DNA from: Rhodobacterales bacterium
GTDB lineage: Bacteria; Pseudomonadota; Alphaproteobacteria; Rhodobacterales; Rhodobacteraceae
Assembly: GCA_002746935.1 (NCBI GenBank)
Contig: PDRW01000038.1
Coordinates: 1 to 64,000, forward strand
Reading direction: 5' to 3'
Length of the DNA: 64,000 nucleotides
In this document: piece by piece, positions 39,087 through 46,317 of the stretch
How positions within the stretch are numbered: the stretch's first letter is position 1
Layout of the letters: every line of letters starts with the position of its first letter
Position numbers and translations under genes: made by a program
The notes under the pieces: model-generated
Seen by the model: the letters and a program-made list of their open reading frames with translations, nothing else
The model's database searches: none
What the model was told of the DNA's origin: nothing

Positions 39087-40586
39087 TCAGTCCATCGCCT
39101 TGAAGGCGGTCTCGGTGCCGTGGGCGATATGCTGGAACCAGCGCGCCGTCACCGTCTTGGTGCGGGTGTAGAAGCGGAAGGCATCGGCCCCGTACTGGTT
39201 GAGATCGCCGAAGCCCGATTTCTTCCAGCCGCCGAAGCTGTAGTAGCTGAGCGGCACCGGGATCGGGAAGTTGATGCCGACCATGCCGACATTGACCCGG
39301 GAGGCGAAGTCGCGGGCGATCTCGCCGTCGGCGGTGAAGATCGCGGTGCCGTTGCCATATTCGTGGCTCATCACCAGTTGCAGCGCTTCTTCGTAGTTCT
39401 CGGTGCGCACCATCGACAGCACCGGCCCGAAGATCTCTTCCTTGTAGATGTCCATCTCGGGGGTGACGTTGTCGAACAGCGTCGGGCCGACGAAGAAGCC
39501 GCCCTCCGAGCCCTTGACGGTGAAGTTGCGCCCGTCGGTGACGGCGGTGGCGCCCTGCTCGATGCCGGAGGTGATCAGCCCTTCGACGCGTTCCTTGGCC
39601 ATCGGGGTGACCAGCGGGCCGAAGTCGAGATCTTCACCGGCGGTGTAGGGGCCGACCTTCAGCGCGGCGATGCGCGGCTTCATCAGCTCGATCAGCTTGT
39701 CGGCGGTCTCCTTGCCCACCGGCACCGCCACCGAGATCGCCATGCAGCGTTCGCCCGCGGCACCGTAACCGGCACCCACCAGCGCGTCGGCGGCCTTTTC
39801 GAGGTCGGCGTCGGGCATGATGATCATGTGGTTCTTGGCCCCACCGAAGCACTGGGCGCGCTTCCCGTTCTCGGCCGCGCGGTGGTAGATGTAATGCGCG
39901 ATCGGGGTCGAGCCGACAAAGCCCACCGCCTGAACGGTCTCGCTCTCGAGAATGCCGTCGACCGCTTCCTTGTCGCCATGGACCACCTGCAACACGCCGT
40001 CGGGCAGCCCGGCTTCCTTGATCAGCTCGGCGAGCATGATCGCGGTGGTCGGGGTGCGCTCGGAGGGCTTCAGGATCATCGCGTTACCGGCGGAAAGCGC
40101 GGGCGCCATCTTCCACAGCGGGATCATCGCGGGGAAGTTGAACGGGGTGATCCCCGCCACCACGCCCAGCGGCTGGCGCATGGAATAGAGGTCGATGCCG
40201 GGGCCGCCGGAATCGGTGAACTCGCCCTTGAGCATCGACGGCGCGCCCATGCAGACCTCGACCACCTCAAGACCGCGCTGCACGTCGCCGCGGGCGTCGG
40301 GCAGGGTCTTGCCGTGTTCGCGCGCCAGCGTGTCGGCGAGCTTGTCCATGTTCTCGTTGATCAACTGGGCGAATTTCATCATCACCCGGGCGCGGCGCTG
40401 CGGGTTGACCTTGGCCCAGCCCACCTGCGCCTCGGCGGCACGGGCGATGGCATGGTCGAGTTCCGCGCGGCTCGCCAGCGGCACCTTGCCCTGCACCTCG
40501 CCGGTGGCCGGGTTGTAGATGTCGGCAAAACGGCCGGACGTGCCCTTGACGCGCTTGCCGTCGATCCAGTGTTCGAGTTCGTACAT
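39087..40586 (-). CDS. mmsA: Methylmalonate-semialdehyde dehydrogenase (CoA-acylating)
   Basis: A 499-residue aldehyde dehydrogenase of the MmsA/IolA type. It converts methylmalonate semialdehyde to propionyl-CoA in valine (and possibly inositol/thymine) breakdown. NAD site: GSTPIAHYIY. Catalytic Cys281 in AAGERCMAIS, where the Arg-Cys context is typical of the CoA-dependent MmsA subgroup. N-terminal HWIDGKRVKGTSGRFADIYNPATGEV and GGWKKSGFGDLNQYG are further family marks. A GGAGGA site precedes MYELEHW. Other val/mms genes are not adjacent. A LysR regulator is divergent, with repeated sites in the spacer. Confidence 0.96.
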   Translation of the reverse strand: MYELEHWIDGKRVKGTSGRFADIYNPATGEVQGKVPLASRAELDHAIARAAEAQVGWAKVNPQRRARVMMKFAQLINENMDKLADTLAREHGKTLPDARGDVQRGLEVVEVCMGAPSMLKGEFTDSGGPGIDLYSMRQPLGVVAGITPFNFPAMIPLWKMAPALSAGNAMILKPSERTPTTAIMLAELIKEAGLPDGVLQVVHGDKEAVDGILESETVQAVGFVGSTPIAHYIYHRAAENGKRAQCFGGAKNHMIIMPDADLEKAADALVGAGYGAAGERCMAISVAVPVGKETADKLIELMKPRIAALKVGPYTAGEDLDFGPLVTPMAKERVEGLITSGIEQGATAVTDGRNFTVKGSEGGFFVGPTLFDNVTPEMDIYKEEIFGPVLSMVRTENYEEALQLVMSHEYGNGTAIFTADGEIARDFASRVNVGMVGINFPIPVPLSYYSFGGWKKSGFGDLNQYGADAFRFYTRTKTVTARWFQHIAHGTETAFKAMD

Positions 40587-40637
40587 GGTTTCCTCCTCTG
40601 CGGCGCGCATGCCGGTCCCGAATGGCCCGATCGTGAC

Positions 40638-40734
40638 TTGCGCGCATGATCGTGTTGAGTTGCGCGCATGTTAGCCTTGCAATAATGCCGGATAAAGAGG
40701 CAATGTTCCAAAGGCGCTTTGCAATAATGCAAAG
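40638..40734. promoter_or_regulatory. Operator region between mmsA and its LysR regulator
   Basis: TTGCGCGCATG occurs twice, at 40638 and 40660, exactly 22 bp apart (two helical turns). TTGCAATAATGC occurs twice, at 40677 and 40719; the second copy is the core of an inverted repeat CTTTGCA-ATAA-TGCAAAG (40717-40734) that fits the LysR T-N11-A pattern. The arrangement suggests LysR binding between divergent promoters. Confidence 0.6.
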
Positions 40735-40878
40735 GCGGCGCGGGCGCGGGAAATCCGCCAGAGGTGGCGAGGGTGGCGCCCTGAGCCGGGGGCGAGGGTG
40801 GCGCCCTGAAGACGCACCCTGAAGACGCACCCTGAAGCTGGGCCCGGAAGACGCGCCCCCAAAACGGCAGGAGGCCCG

Positions 40879-41775
40879 ATGGACCCGGACTGGGACGATC
40901 TCAAGGTGTTTCTCGCGGTGGCCCGGGGCGGCAGCCTGTCGGCCGCGGCGCGGGGCCTGAAACGCGACCCGGCCACCGTCGGCCGCCGCATTGCCCGGCT
41001 CGAAGAGGCCTTCGGCGCGGCGCTGTTCGTGCGCACCCCGACGGGCTACGGGCTGACCGAGGCCGGCGGCCGGCTGCGCACCCATGCCGAAGCCGCCGAA
41101 CAGGCGGTGGCCCGGGGATCGGAGGCGCTGCGGGGCCGTCCGGGTCAGCTCACCGGGCAGGTCCGCATCGGCGCCCCCGACGGCGCCGCGGCCTATCTGC
41201 TGCCGCGCGTCTGCGCCGCGATCCGGGCCCAGCACCCGGGCCTCGAATTGCAGGTGGTGGCGCTGCCCGGCCCGGTGAACCTCTCGCGCCGCGAGGCGGA
41301 TTTCGCCATCACCGTCACCCCGCCCACCGCCGGACGTCTCACGGTGCAGAAGATCGCCGATTACCGCCTCCACCTCGCGGCGCATCGCGACTACCTCGCC
41401 CGCGCCCCGCAGATCCGCAGCCTCGCGGATCTGAAACACCACCCCATTGTCGGCTACATCTCCGACATGATCTTCGACAAGGCGCTCGACTATCTCTCCG
41501 AACTGCCGGTGGCCGGGACCGGCCTCGCCTCCAACGCCGCCTCGGTGCAGCTCGGCTTTCTGCGCGAAGCCGCCGGGGTGGGCATCGCCCATGATTTCGC
41601 GCTCCCCAGCGTGCCGGAACTGGTGAAAGTCCTGCCCGAACGCTTCTCGGTGACGCGCAGCTACCACCTGGTGCGCCACGCCGGCGACGGGCGGATCGAG
41701 CGCCTGGCGCGGGTGGGCGAATTGCTGCGCAGCGGCATCCGCGCCGAGGTGGCCCGGCTCGAAGCCCTGACTTGA
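40879..41775 (+). CDS. LysR-family regulator, probably of mmsA
   Basis: A 298-residue LysR-type regulator. The N-terminal winged helix is DDLKVFLAVARGGSLSAAAR, GLKRDPATVGRRIARLEEAF and GAALFVRTPTGYGLTEAG. The effector-binding domain begins about residue 90 (GQVRIGAPDGAAAYLLPRVC). Divergent transcription from mmsA and repeats in the shared spacer suggest control of mmsA with a valine or inositol breakdown product as inducer; this is inferred. Upstream, 40769-40860 contains two GAGGGTGGCGCCCTGA and two GACGCACCCTGAA repeats. Confidence 0.93.
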   Translation: MDPDWDDLKVFLAVARGGSLSAAARGLKRDPATVGRRIARLEEAFGAALFVRTPTGYGLTEAGGRLRTHAEAAEQAVARGSEALRGRPGQLTGQVRIGAPDGAAAYLLPRVCAAIRAQHPGLELQVVALPGPVNLSRREADFAITVTPPTAGRLTVQKIADYRLHLAAHRDYLARAPQIRSLADLKHHPIVGYISDMIFDKALDYLSELPVAGTGLASNAASVQLGFLREAAGVGIAHDFALPSVPELVKVLPERFSVTRSYHLVRHAGDGRIERLARVGELLRSGIRAEVARLEALT

Positions 41776-41892
41776 CAACCGCCACCGGGGTCGCGACCCT
41801 CCCCGGACCGGCAAGCAGGAAACGGCCGGACAGGCCGCAAGACCCGTGCCCGGCCATGCCCGGGGCACCAGCCAGCGACAGGGAGACCCGCG

Positions 41893-42330
41893 ATGCTCAT
41901 CAGCCAGATCCTGAAGGACAAACCGATCCGCGACGTGCTTCGGATCGCCCCCGGCGCCACCGTCGGCGAAGCCGCCGCGCTGCTGTCGCAAAGAAAGATC
42001 GGCGGTCTGATCGTCTGCGAAGAGGCGGCCGCCACGCCAGAGGGCATCGTCACCGAACGCGACATCGTGCGCGAGCTCGGCACCTGCGGTCCGGTCTGCC
42101 TTGTCGAAAAGGTCGAAACGATCATGACCCGCGATCCGGTCAGCTGCGCCCCCTCCGACCGCGCCATTCAGGTGCTTCGGGTGATGACCGAGAAACGCTT
42201 CCGCCACATGCCGGTGCTCGACGAAGGCCGAATGGTCGGGCTGGTCTCGATCGGCGACGTGGTCAAGGCGCGGCTCGACGAGTTGGGGACGCAGGCCGAG
42301 GCGCTGAAGAACATGATCATGGGCTACTGA
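41893..42330 (+). CDS. CBS-domain pair protein
   Basis: A 145-residue protein made of two CBS domains: ISQILKDKPIRDVLRIAPGATVGEAAALLSQRKIGGLIV with EGIVTERDIVREL, and VETIMTRDPVSCAPSDRAIQVLRVMTEKRFRHMPVLD with VGLVSIGDVVKARL. CBS pairs bind adenosine nucleotides and act as energy or ligand sensors. Stand-alone members are common and mostly uncharacterised. It is upstream of coaD, 150 bp apart on the same strand. Confidence 0.93.
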   Translation: MLISQILKDKPIRDVLRIAPGATVGEAAALLSQRKIGGLIVCEEAAATPEGIVTERDIVRELGTCGPVCLVEKVETIMTRDPVSCAPSDRAIQVLRVMTEKRFRHMPVLDEGRMVGLVSIGDVVKARLDELGTQAEALKNMIMGY

Positions 42331-42482
42331 CCCCCGGACTCAGGCACCGGGTGGGCACCGGGGCGGAGCGGGGGGCAGGGCGGGTGAAGCCGCGCAGTCC
42401 GCGGGCTTCGCCGCAGCGCAGAAAACCCTTGCAATCGCCCGCGCAATATCGTTGCGTGCCGCGGCAACCAAGGAGAACGTCC

Positions 42483-42977
42483 ATGCGCATCGGCCTCTAC
42501 CCGGGAACCTTCGATCCCGTCACCCTCGGTCATCTCGACATCATCGAGCGGGCCTGTGCGCTGGTCGACCGGCTGGTCATCGGCGTGGCGATCAACCGCG
42601 ACAAGGGCCCGCTGTTCGACCTCGAGGAACGGGTCGCCATGGTCACCGCCGAGACCGATACGATTGCGGCGCGCGCCGGCTGCGAGATCGTCGTCCACCC
42701 GTTCGAAAACCTGCTGATCGACTGCGCCAACGACGTCGGCGCACAGATCCTGGTGCGCGGCCTGCGTGCGGTGTCGGATTTCGAATATGAATACCAGATG
42801 GTCGGCATGAACCGCGCGCTCGACAGCTCGGTCGAAACCGTCTTCCTGATGGCCGAAGCCCGCTTCCAGCCGATCGCCTCGAAACTGGTGAAGGAAATCT
42901 GCCGCCTTGGCGGCGATGTGTCGAAATTCGTCCCCCCCGAGGTCGAAACCGCGCTGGTCCGCCGGTTCCACGGCTGA
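42483..42977 (+). CDS. coaD: Phosphopantetheine adenylyltransferase
   Basis: A 164-residue enzyme of coenzyme A synthesis. It starts MRIGLYPGTFDPVTLGHLDI with the nucleotidyltransferase T/HxGH motif (TLGH). The sequence FLMAEARFQPIASKLVKEI carries the second 'iSS.lvrei' motif in the Ala-Ser form. LVRGLRAVSDFEYEYQMVGMNR is the phosphopantetheine-binding segment. AAGGAGAA precedes the ATG. Confidence 0.97.
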   Translation: MRIGLYPGTFDPVTLGHLDIIERACALVDRLVIGVAINRDKGPLFDLEERVAMVTAETDTIAARAGCEIVVHPFENLLIDCANDVGAQILVRGLRAVSDFEYEYQMVGMNRALDSSVETVFLMAEARFQPIASKLVKEICRLGGDVSKFVPPEVETALVRRFHG

Positions 42978-43072
42978 GGCTCAGGTAAAACCGGCGCCAG
43001 ACCGGCCCCCATCCCCATTCCCGGCGGCACAGCCCGCGGCCCCGCCCCCGCGCTGCCCCGGCTCGCGCCCCG

Positions 43073-43097
43073 CCTCTTTTTTTGGCCGAAATACTCC
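43073..43097. repeat. Dispersed intergenic repeat, copy B
   Basis: Pyrimidine run, TTTTTTTGGCCGAAATACTCC, then G runs. Same layout and orientation as copy A at 3453-3477, with a few substitutions. It lies between coaD and gap. Confidence 0.5.
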
Positions 43098-43202
43098 GGG
43101 GGTCCGGGGGCAGCGCCCCCGGCCACGGCTCTGGCCGTCAGTGCGGCCTTTGACACTCAATCCGGCCCAAGCGGCCCAAGCGGCCCGAACGGCCCCAAAC
43201 AA

Positions 43203-43228
43203 ACGGCCCGGGGTCACCCCCGGGCCGT
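43203..43228 (-). terminator. Rho-independent terminator of gap
   Basis: An 11-bp perfect stem, ACGGCCCGGGG and CCCCGGGCCGT, with the loop TCAC. On the minus strand it is followed by TTGTTTG, a T-rich tail. It begins 24 bp after the gap stop codon. Confidence 0.85.
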
Positions 43229-43251
43229 CCTGCCTCAAACCCATGAAAGGA

Positions 43252-44253
43252 TCAGAGGTATTTGCCCATCTCGACCGCGGTATCGAGCATGCGGTTCGAG
43301 AAGCCCCATTCGTTGTCATACCACGTCAGGATGCGGACGAAGTTGCCGTCCATCACCTTGGTCTGGTCGAGGTGGAAGGTCGAGGAATTCGGGTTGTGGT
43401 TGAAGTCGATCGACACGTTCGGCAGGTCGGTGTAGCCCAGAACGCCCTTGAGCGGGCCGTTCGCGGCGGCCTTGACCGCTTCGTTGATCTCTTCGACGCT
43501 GGTGGCCCTGGTGGCTTCGAAAGTGAGGTCGACCACCGAGACGTTCGGGGTCGGCACCCGGATCGCCACGCCGTCGAGCTTGCCGTTGAGCTCGGGCAGC
43601 ACCAGACCCACGGCCTTGGCGGCGCCGGTCGAGGTCGGAATCATCGACATCGCCGCGGCCCGCGCCCGGTAGAGATCCTTGTGCATCGTGTCGAGCGTCG
43701 GCTGGTCGCCGGTGTAGCTGTGGATCGTGGTCATGAAGCCGCGGGTGATGCCGACGGTGTCATGCAGCACTTTCGCCACCGGGGCGAGGCAGTTGGTGGT
43801 GCAGGACGCATTCGACACCACGAGGTCGTCGGCGGTCAGGGTGTCATGGTTGACCCCGTAGACGATGGTCTTGTCGGCATTGGCGGCCGGGGCCGAGCAC
43901 AGTACGCGCTTGGCGCCATTCTCGAGGTGAACGGAGGCCTTTTCCTTCGAGTTGAAGATGCCGGTGCATTCCAGGACGATGTCGACGTCGCCCCAGGGCA
44001 GCTCGGCGGGGTTGCGCACCGCAGTCACTTTCATCGGGCCGGCGCCGGCGTCGATGGTGTTGCCGTCGACCTTCACCTGATTGGGGAACCGGCCGTGGAC
44101 GCTGTCGAACTGCAGCAGATGGGCGTTGGTTTCGACCGGGCCGAGGTCGTTGATGGCGACCACTTCAACGTCCTTGCGACCGCCTTCGTGCAGCGCGCGC
44201 AGAACCAGGCGACCGATACGTCCGAAACCGTTGATTGCGACCTTGACCGTCAT
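43252..44253 (-). CDS. gap: Glyceraldehyde-3-phosphate dehydrogenase, type I
   Basis: A 333-residue glycolytic dehydrogenase. NAD fold [19 protein letters not shown], catalytic Cys151 in [13 protein letters not shown], phosphate site residues in TIHSYTGDQ, and the C-terminal [14 protein letters not shown] are all present. AAGGGAAAA precedes [10 protein letters not shown] 47-codon gene lies upstream and a promoter plus palindrome lie in between. A strong terminator follows. Confidence 0.98.
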   Translation of the reverse strand: MTVKVAINGFGRIGRLVLRALHEGGRKDVEVVAINDLGPVETNAHLLQFDSVHGRFPNQVKVDGNTIDAGAGPMKVTAVRNPAELPWGDVDIVLECTGIFNSKEKASVHLENGAKRVLCSAPAANADKTIVYGVNHDTLTADDLVVSNASCTTNCLAPVAKVLHDTVGITRGFMTTIHSYTGDQPTLDTMHKDLYRARAAAMSMIPTSTGAAKAVGLVLPELNGKLDGVAIRVPTPNVSVVDLTFEATRATSVEEINEAVKAAANGPLKGVLGYTDLPNVSIDFNHNPNSSTFHLDQTKVMDGNFVRILTWYDNEWGFSNRMLDTAVEMGKYL

Positions 44254-44314
44254 GATGTTTTCCCTTGTCTGGTGGATGGCGCGAGCAGGAGACCGTGCCG
44301 GTGTTGTTGCGGGC

Positions 44315-44343
44315 AATCTTTGTTACCTGCGGCAAATAGTCAA
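44315..44343 (-). promoter_or_regulatory. Sigma-70-type promoter of gap
   Basis: Read on the minus strand: TTGACT, 17 bp, AAGATT. The -35 is near-consensus, the -10 moderate. It ends about 60 bp ahead of the gap start codon, so gap can be transcribed independently of the small gene upstream. Confidence 0.6.
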
Positions 44344-44352
44344 GCAAAAGCC

Positions 44353-44371
44353 CTGCATGACCGGTATGCAG
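44353..44371. promoter_or_regulatory. Inverted repeat upstream of the gap promoter
   Basis: CTGCAT and ATGCAG form a 6-bp inverted repeat with a 7-nt spacer, placed 10 bp upstream of the -35 box. The position suits an activator site. The cognate regulator is unknown. Confidence 0.45.
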
Positions 44372-44391
44372 CCCTGCGTCCGCTCGCCGGT

Positions 44392-44535
44392 TCAGCGCCA
44401 GAAGGCGAGCCATTCGGTGAATTCGAGCCCCTTGCGGCCGAGGAACACCGGCAGATTGCCGTCGAAAGCGCAGGCATCCACCGCGAAGACACCGATGACG
44501 GCAAGGGCGAGAAACAGGGCAATCCGGTTGGTCAT
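44392..44535 (-). CDS. Small membrane protein upstream of gap
   Basis: A 47-residue product: MTNRIALFLALAVIGVFAVD, then ACAFDGNLPVFLGRKGLEFT and EWLAFWR. It has one N-terminal membrane segment and a short amphipathic tail. I recall similar small proteins ending in 'EYLAFWR' beside gap or other genes in Rhodobacteraceae, which supports it as a real gene. CCCC rather than a purine-rich site precedes the ATG, so translation may be weak. It reads toward gap. Function unknown. Confidence 0.65.
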   Translation of the reverse strand: MTNRIALFLALAVIGVFAVDACAFDGNLPVFLGRKGLEFTEWLAFWR

Positions 44536-44744
44536 GGGGGGTTGTCCCGCAGGGGGGTGCCGAGGGCAAGGGGAAATGGCGTGCGGCTCGCCGGAGGCGG
44601 GGACAGAGGCCGCAAGGACCGGGGCGGCCGCAGCGCCCGGGAAGCGCGACCGGGCTTCGCGGGCGCTGCCCGTCGAAACATCGGCCCGGGAGGTGCGCCC
44701 GTGGCTGGAGCACGCCCGCGTTCAGTCACAGTCACGCCACGCGC

Positions 44745-44895
44745 TCCAGCGCCATCGTGTGGATCGGTACCGGAAAGTCAGACTGGTGACCAATCCGCTG
44801 GAGCGCATCAACAGGCAGCTCAGACGGCGTACCGAGGTCACCGGCGGTCACCGGCGTCTTTCCGAACCGGGAGGCCGTGATCCGATTCGAGCGTT
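44745..44895 (+). mobile_element. Relic of an IS256-family (mutator) transposase
   Basis: The translated text KVRLVTNPLERINRQLRRRT, then EVTG, then VFPNREAVIR matches the C-terminus of IS256-type transposases ('STNPLErlN.eikRRt.VvGiFPN..A.irL'). The frame is broken by a 10-bp tandem duplication, GGTCACCGGC at 44836-44845 and 44846-44855; removing one copy joins EVTG to VFPNREAVIR. Neither the catalytic core nor terminal inverted repeats were found. It is a short decayed fragment. Confidence 0.7.
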
Positions 44896-44910
44896 ATGCG
44901 AAAAACCTGA

Positions 44911-44957
44911 ATCACCTAACGCTGCCTGAAATCAAAGATTTCAACGCGTTAGGTGAT
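44911..44957. repeat. Nested 47-nt palindrome
   Basis: Outer arms ATCACCTAACGC (44911-44922) and GCGTTAGGTGAT (44946-44957) are perfect 12-bp inverted repeats. Inside them GAAATC-AAA-GATTTC (44928-44942) is a second perfect inverted repeat. It can fold into one long hairpin with an internal bulge. It lies 16 bp after the transposase relic in AT-rich DNA. The arms contain ACCTAAC and GTTAGGT, which match the RYYYAAC/GTTRRRY boxes of integron attC sites, but the element is shorter than known attC sites. Confidence 0.75.
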
Positions 44958-45369
44958 ACTCTTTGTATCAGATATTTCGTCAAACGCCCGAAATGGCCAC
45001 AGGCAGAAGGCGGACTCCCCCGGGGACATCCGGCACAGCGTGCTGCGATCGGCGCCATCCCTGAGGCGGGCAAAGCTGTTGGGCGCCCGCATGACGCCGG
45101 CGGCAACGCTTTTCCTCTCTCGGGATCGGTGGCCTGGGTTTCGCATGAGGCGATGCACAGGCCCCCATCTTGCCGGCGCCCGTCCACAGGCCCCCGTCTG
45201 CCCCCGTCTTCAGGGGCTTCGCGACAGCAGGTTGCCGCGTGTTGCCGCGTCGGGAAAGGGTCTGCCGAAGCGGCGGGGCGCCGTGGCGCGACTGGGCGGG
45301 CCGGCGGGAAAGTGGCGAAAACGCAGGTCCGGACAAGCCCCGGACCCGCGAAAGCCGCAAACGCAAAGC

Positions 45370-46074
45370 TCAGAATTTGAAGGTCACGCCCAGTTCGAGG
45401 GCGGTGAAATCGGTTTTCAGGTCGTCGACAACCATACCAAAATCAACCGTATAGTCTTCGCCTGCAAAGTCATAGCGCATCAGCGCACCACGCAGATTGA
45501 TCCGGTCGGTGATTTTCTGCTCCAGACCCAGACCAAAGACATAGCCGTTTTGCGTCTTCTCGTCAGGATAAACAGTCCCGGACGAACTTTCGGTATAACC
45601 CGTCACCTCGGCACGTGCGATCCCCGCCGTGCCATAGATCAGCGTGCGGTCAGTGGCCAGCCAGCCAAGACGCCCGCGCAGCGCGGCAACAGAGTCGATA
45701 TCGACACCACAATTCCAATTGATGTTGTGGCAGAGCTCGACCCCGGTGATATCGGTCTTCTGATAGCTCAGCTCGGCGCCGTAAACCATCTGGCCGCTCT
45801 GGCCGTTCCAGCCCAGCAGAAGCCCATAGCCGGTCCCATCCAGATCCCCTTCGCCGTCGCCCGGGAAAGGGTTCCCGGTGAAGGGGTAGATTCCGTCATA
45901 GCTGCCATTGGCCTTCATCCCGGTCGCGCCGACATAAAAGCCGCTCCAGTCGGGCGCGGGCGGGGTCAGCAGGCCGAGGGCGTGCGGCTCGGGCGCGGGG
46001 GCCAGATTGCCGGCAAGGGCAGGGGTTGCAAGGGCGATGAGGGAAAGGGCGGCCAGGGTGGGCGTGAGTTTCAT
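45370..46074 (-). CDS. Outer-membrane beta-barrel protein (Omp25-like)
   Basis: A 234-residue protein with a signal peptide (MKLTPTLAALSLIALATPAL, AG). The mature chain opens with a Pro-rich linker and DWSGFYVGATGMKANGSYDG, the 'WsGfYvGa..G' start typical of 8-stranded outer-membrane barrels of the porin/OMP_b-brl family. It alternates strands (YGLLLGWNGQ, MVYGAELSYQK, LRGRLGWLATDRTLIYGTAG, FGLGLEQKITDRINLRGALM) and ends in the C-terminal Phe of TFKF required for outer-membrane insertion. GGAGA precedes the chosen ATG. Two Cys (ELCHNINWNCG) may form a disulfide. Confidence 0.9.
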   Translation of the reverse strand: MKLTPTLAALSLIALATPALAGNLAPAPEPHALGLLTPPAPDWSGFYVGATGMKANGSYDGIYPFTGNPFPGDGEGDLDGTGYGLLLGWNGQSGQMVYGAELSYQKTDITGVELCHNINWNCGVDIDSVAALRGRLGWLATDRTLIYGTAGIARAEVTGYTESSSGTVYPDEKTQNGYVFGLGLEQKITDRINLRGALMRYDFAGEDYTVDFGMVVDDLKTDFTALELGVTFKF

Positions 46075-46317
46075 GGTGTTTGTCTCCATCTGCGGTGGGG
46101 CAACGAACACTGGTAAACACGGGAACTTTACGATTCGATCATCAATATAATAGCATTTACTTACAAATCTCCAACGTAAACGGTCCGTTTCCGGCCGACC
46201 CGGTCTCTGGTGTTGCGCAGATGTCGTTTTTTCCCCTCAACCGCCGTTTGCGATGGGAATTGTGCCCGGTTGCAGGGTATCACGGCATCGGGACAAGGTT
46301 TGCCGGAGGACAGCGAC

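Larger units (their letters stand above)
44536..45369. other. Gene-poor stretch with transposase relic and palindrome
   Basis: About 830 bp. It contains the IS256-type remnant and the nested palindrome annotated below. The part from about 45000 to 45370 is GC-rich with no supported gene. Confidence 0.6.
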
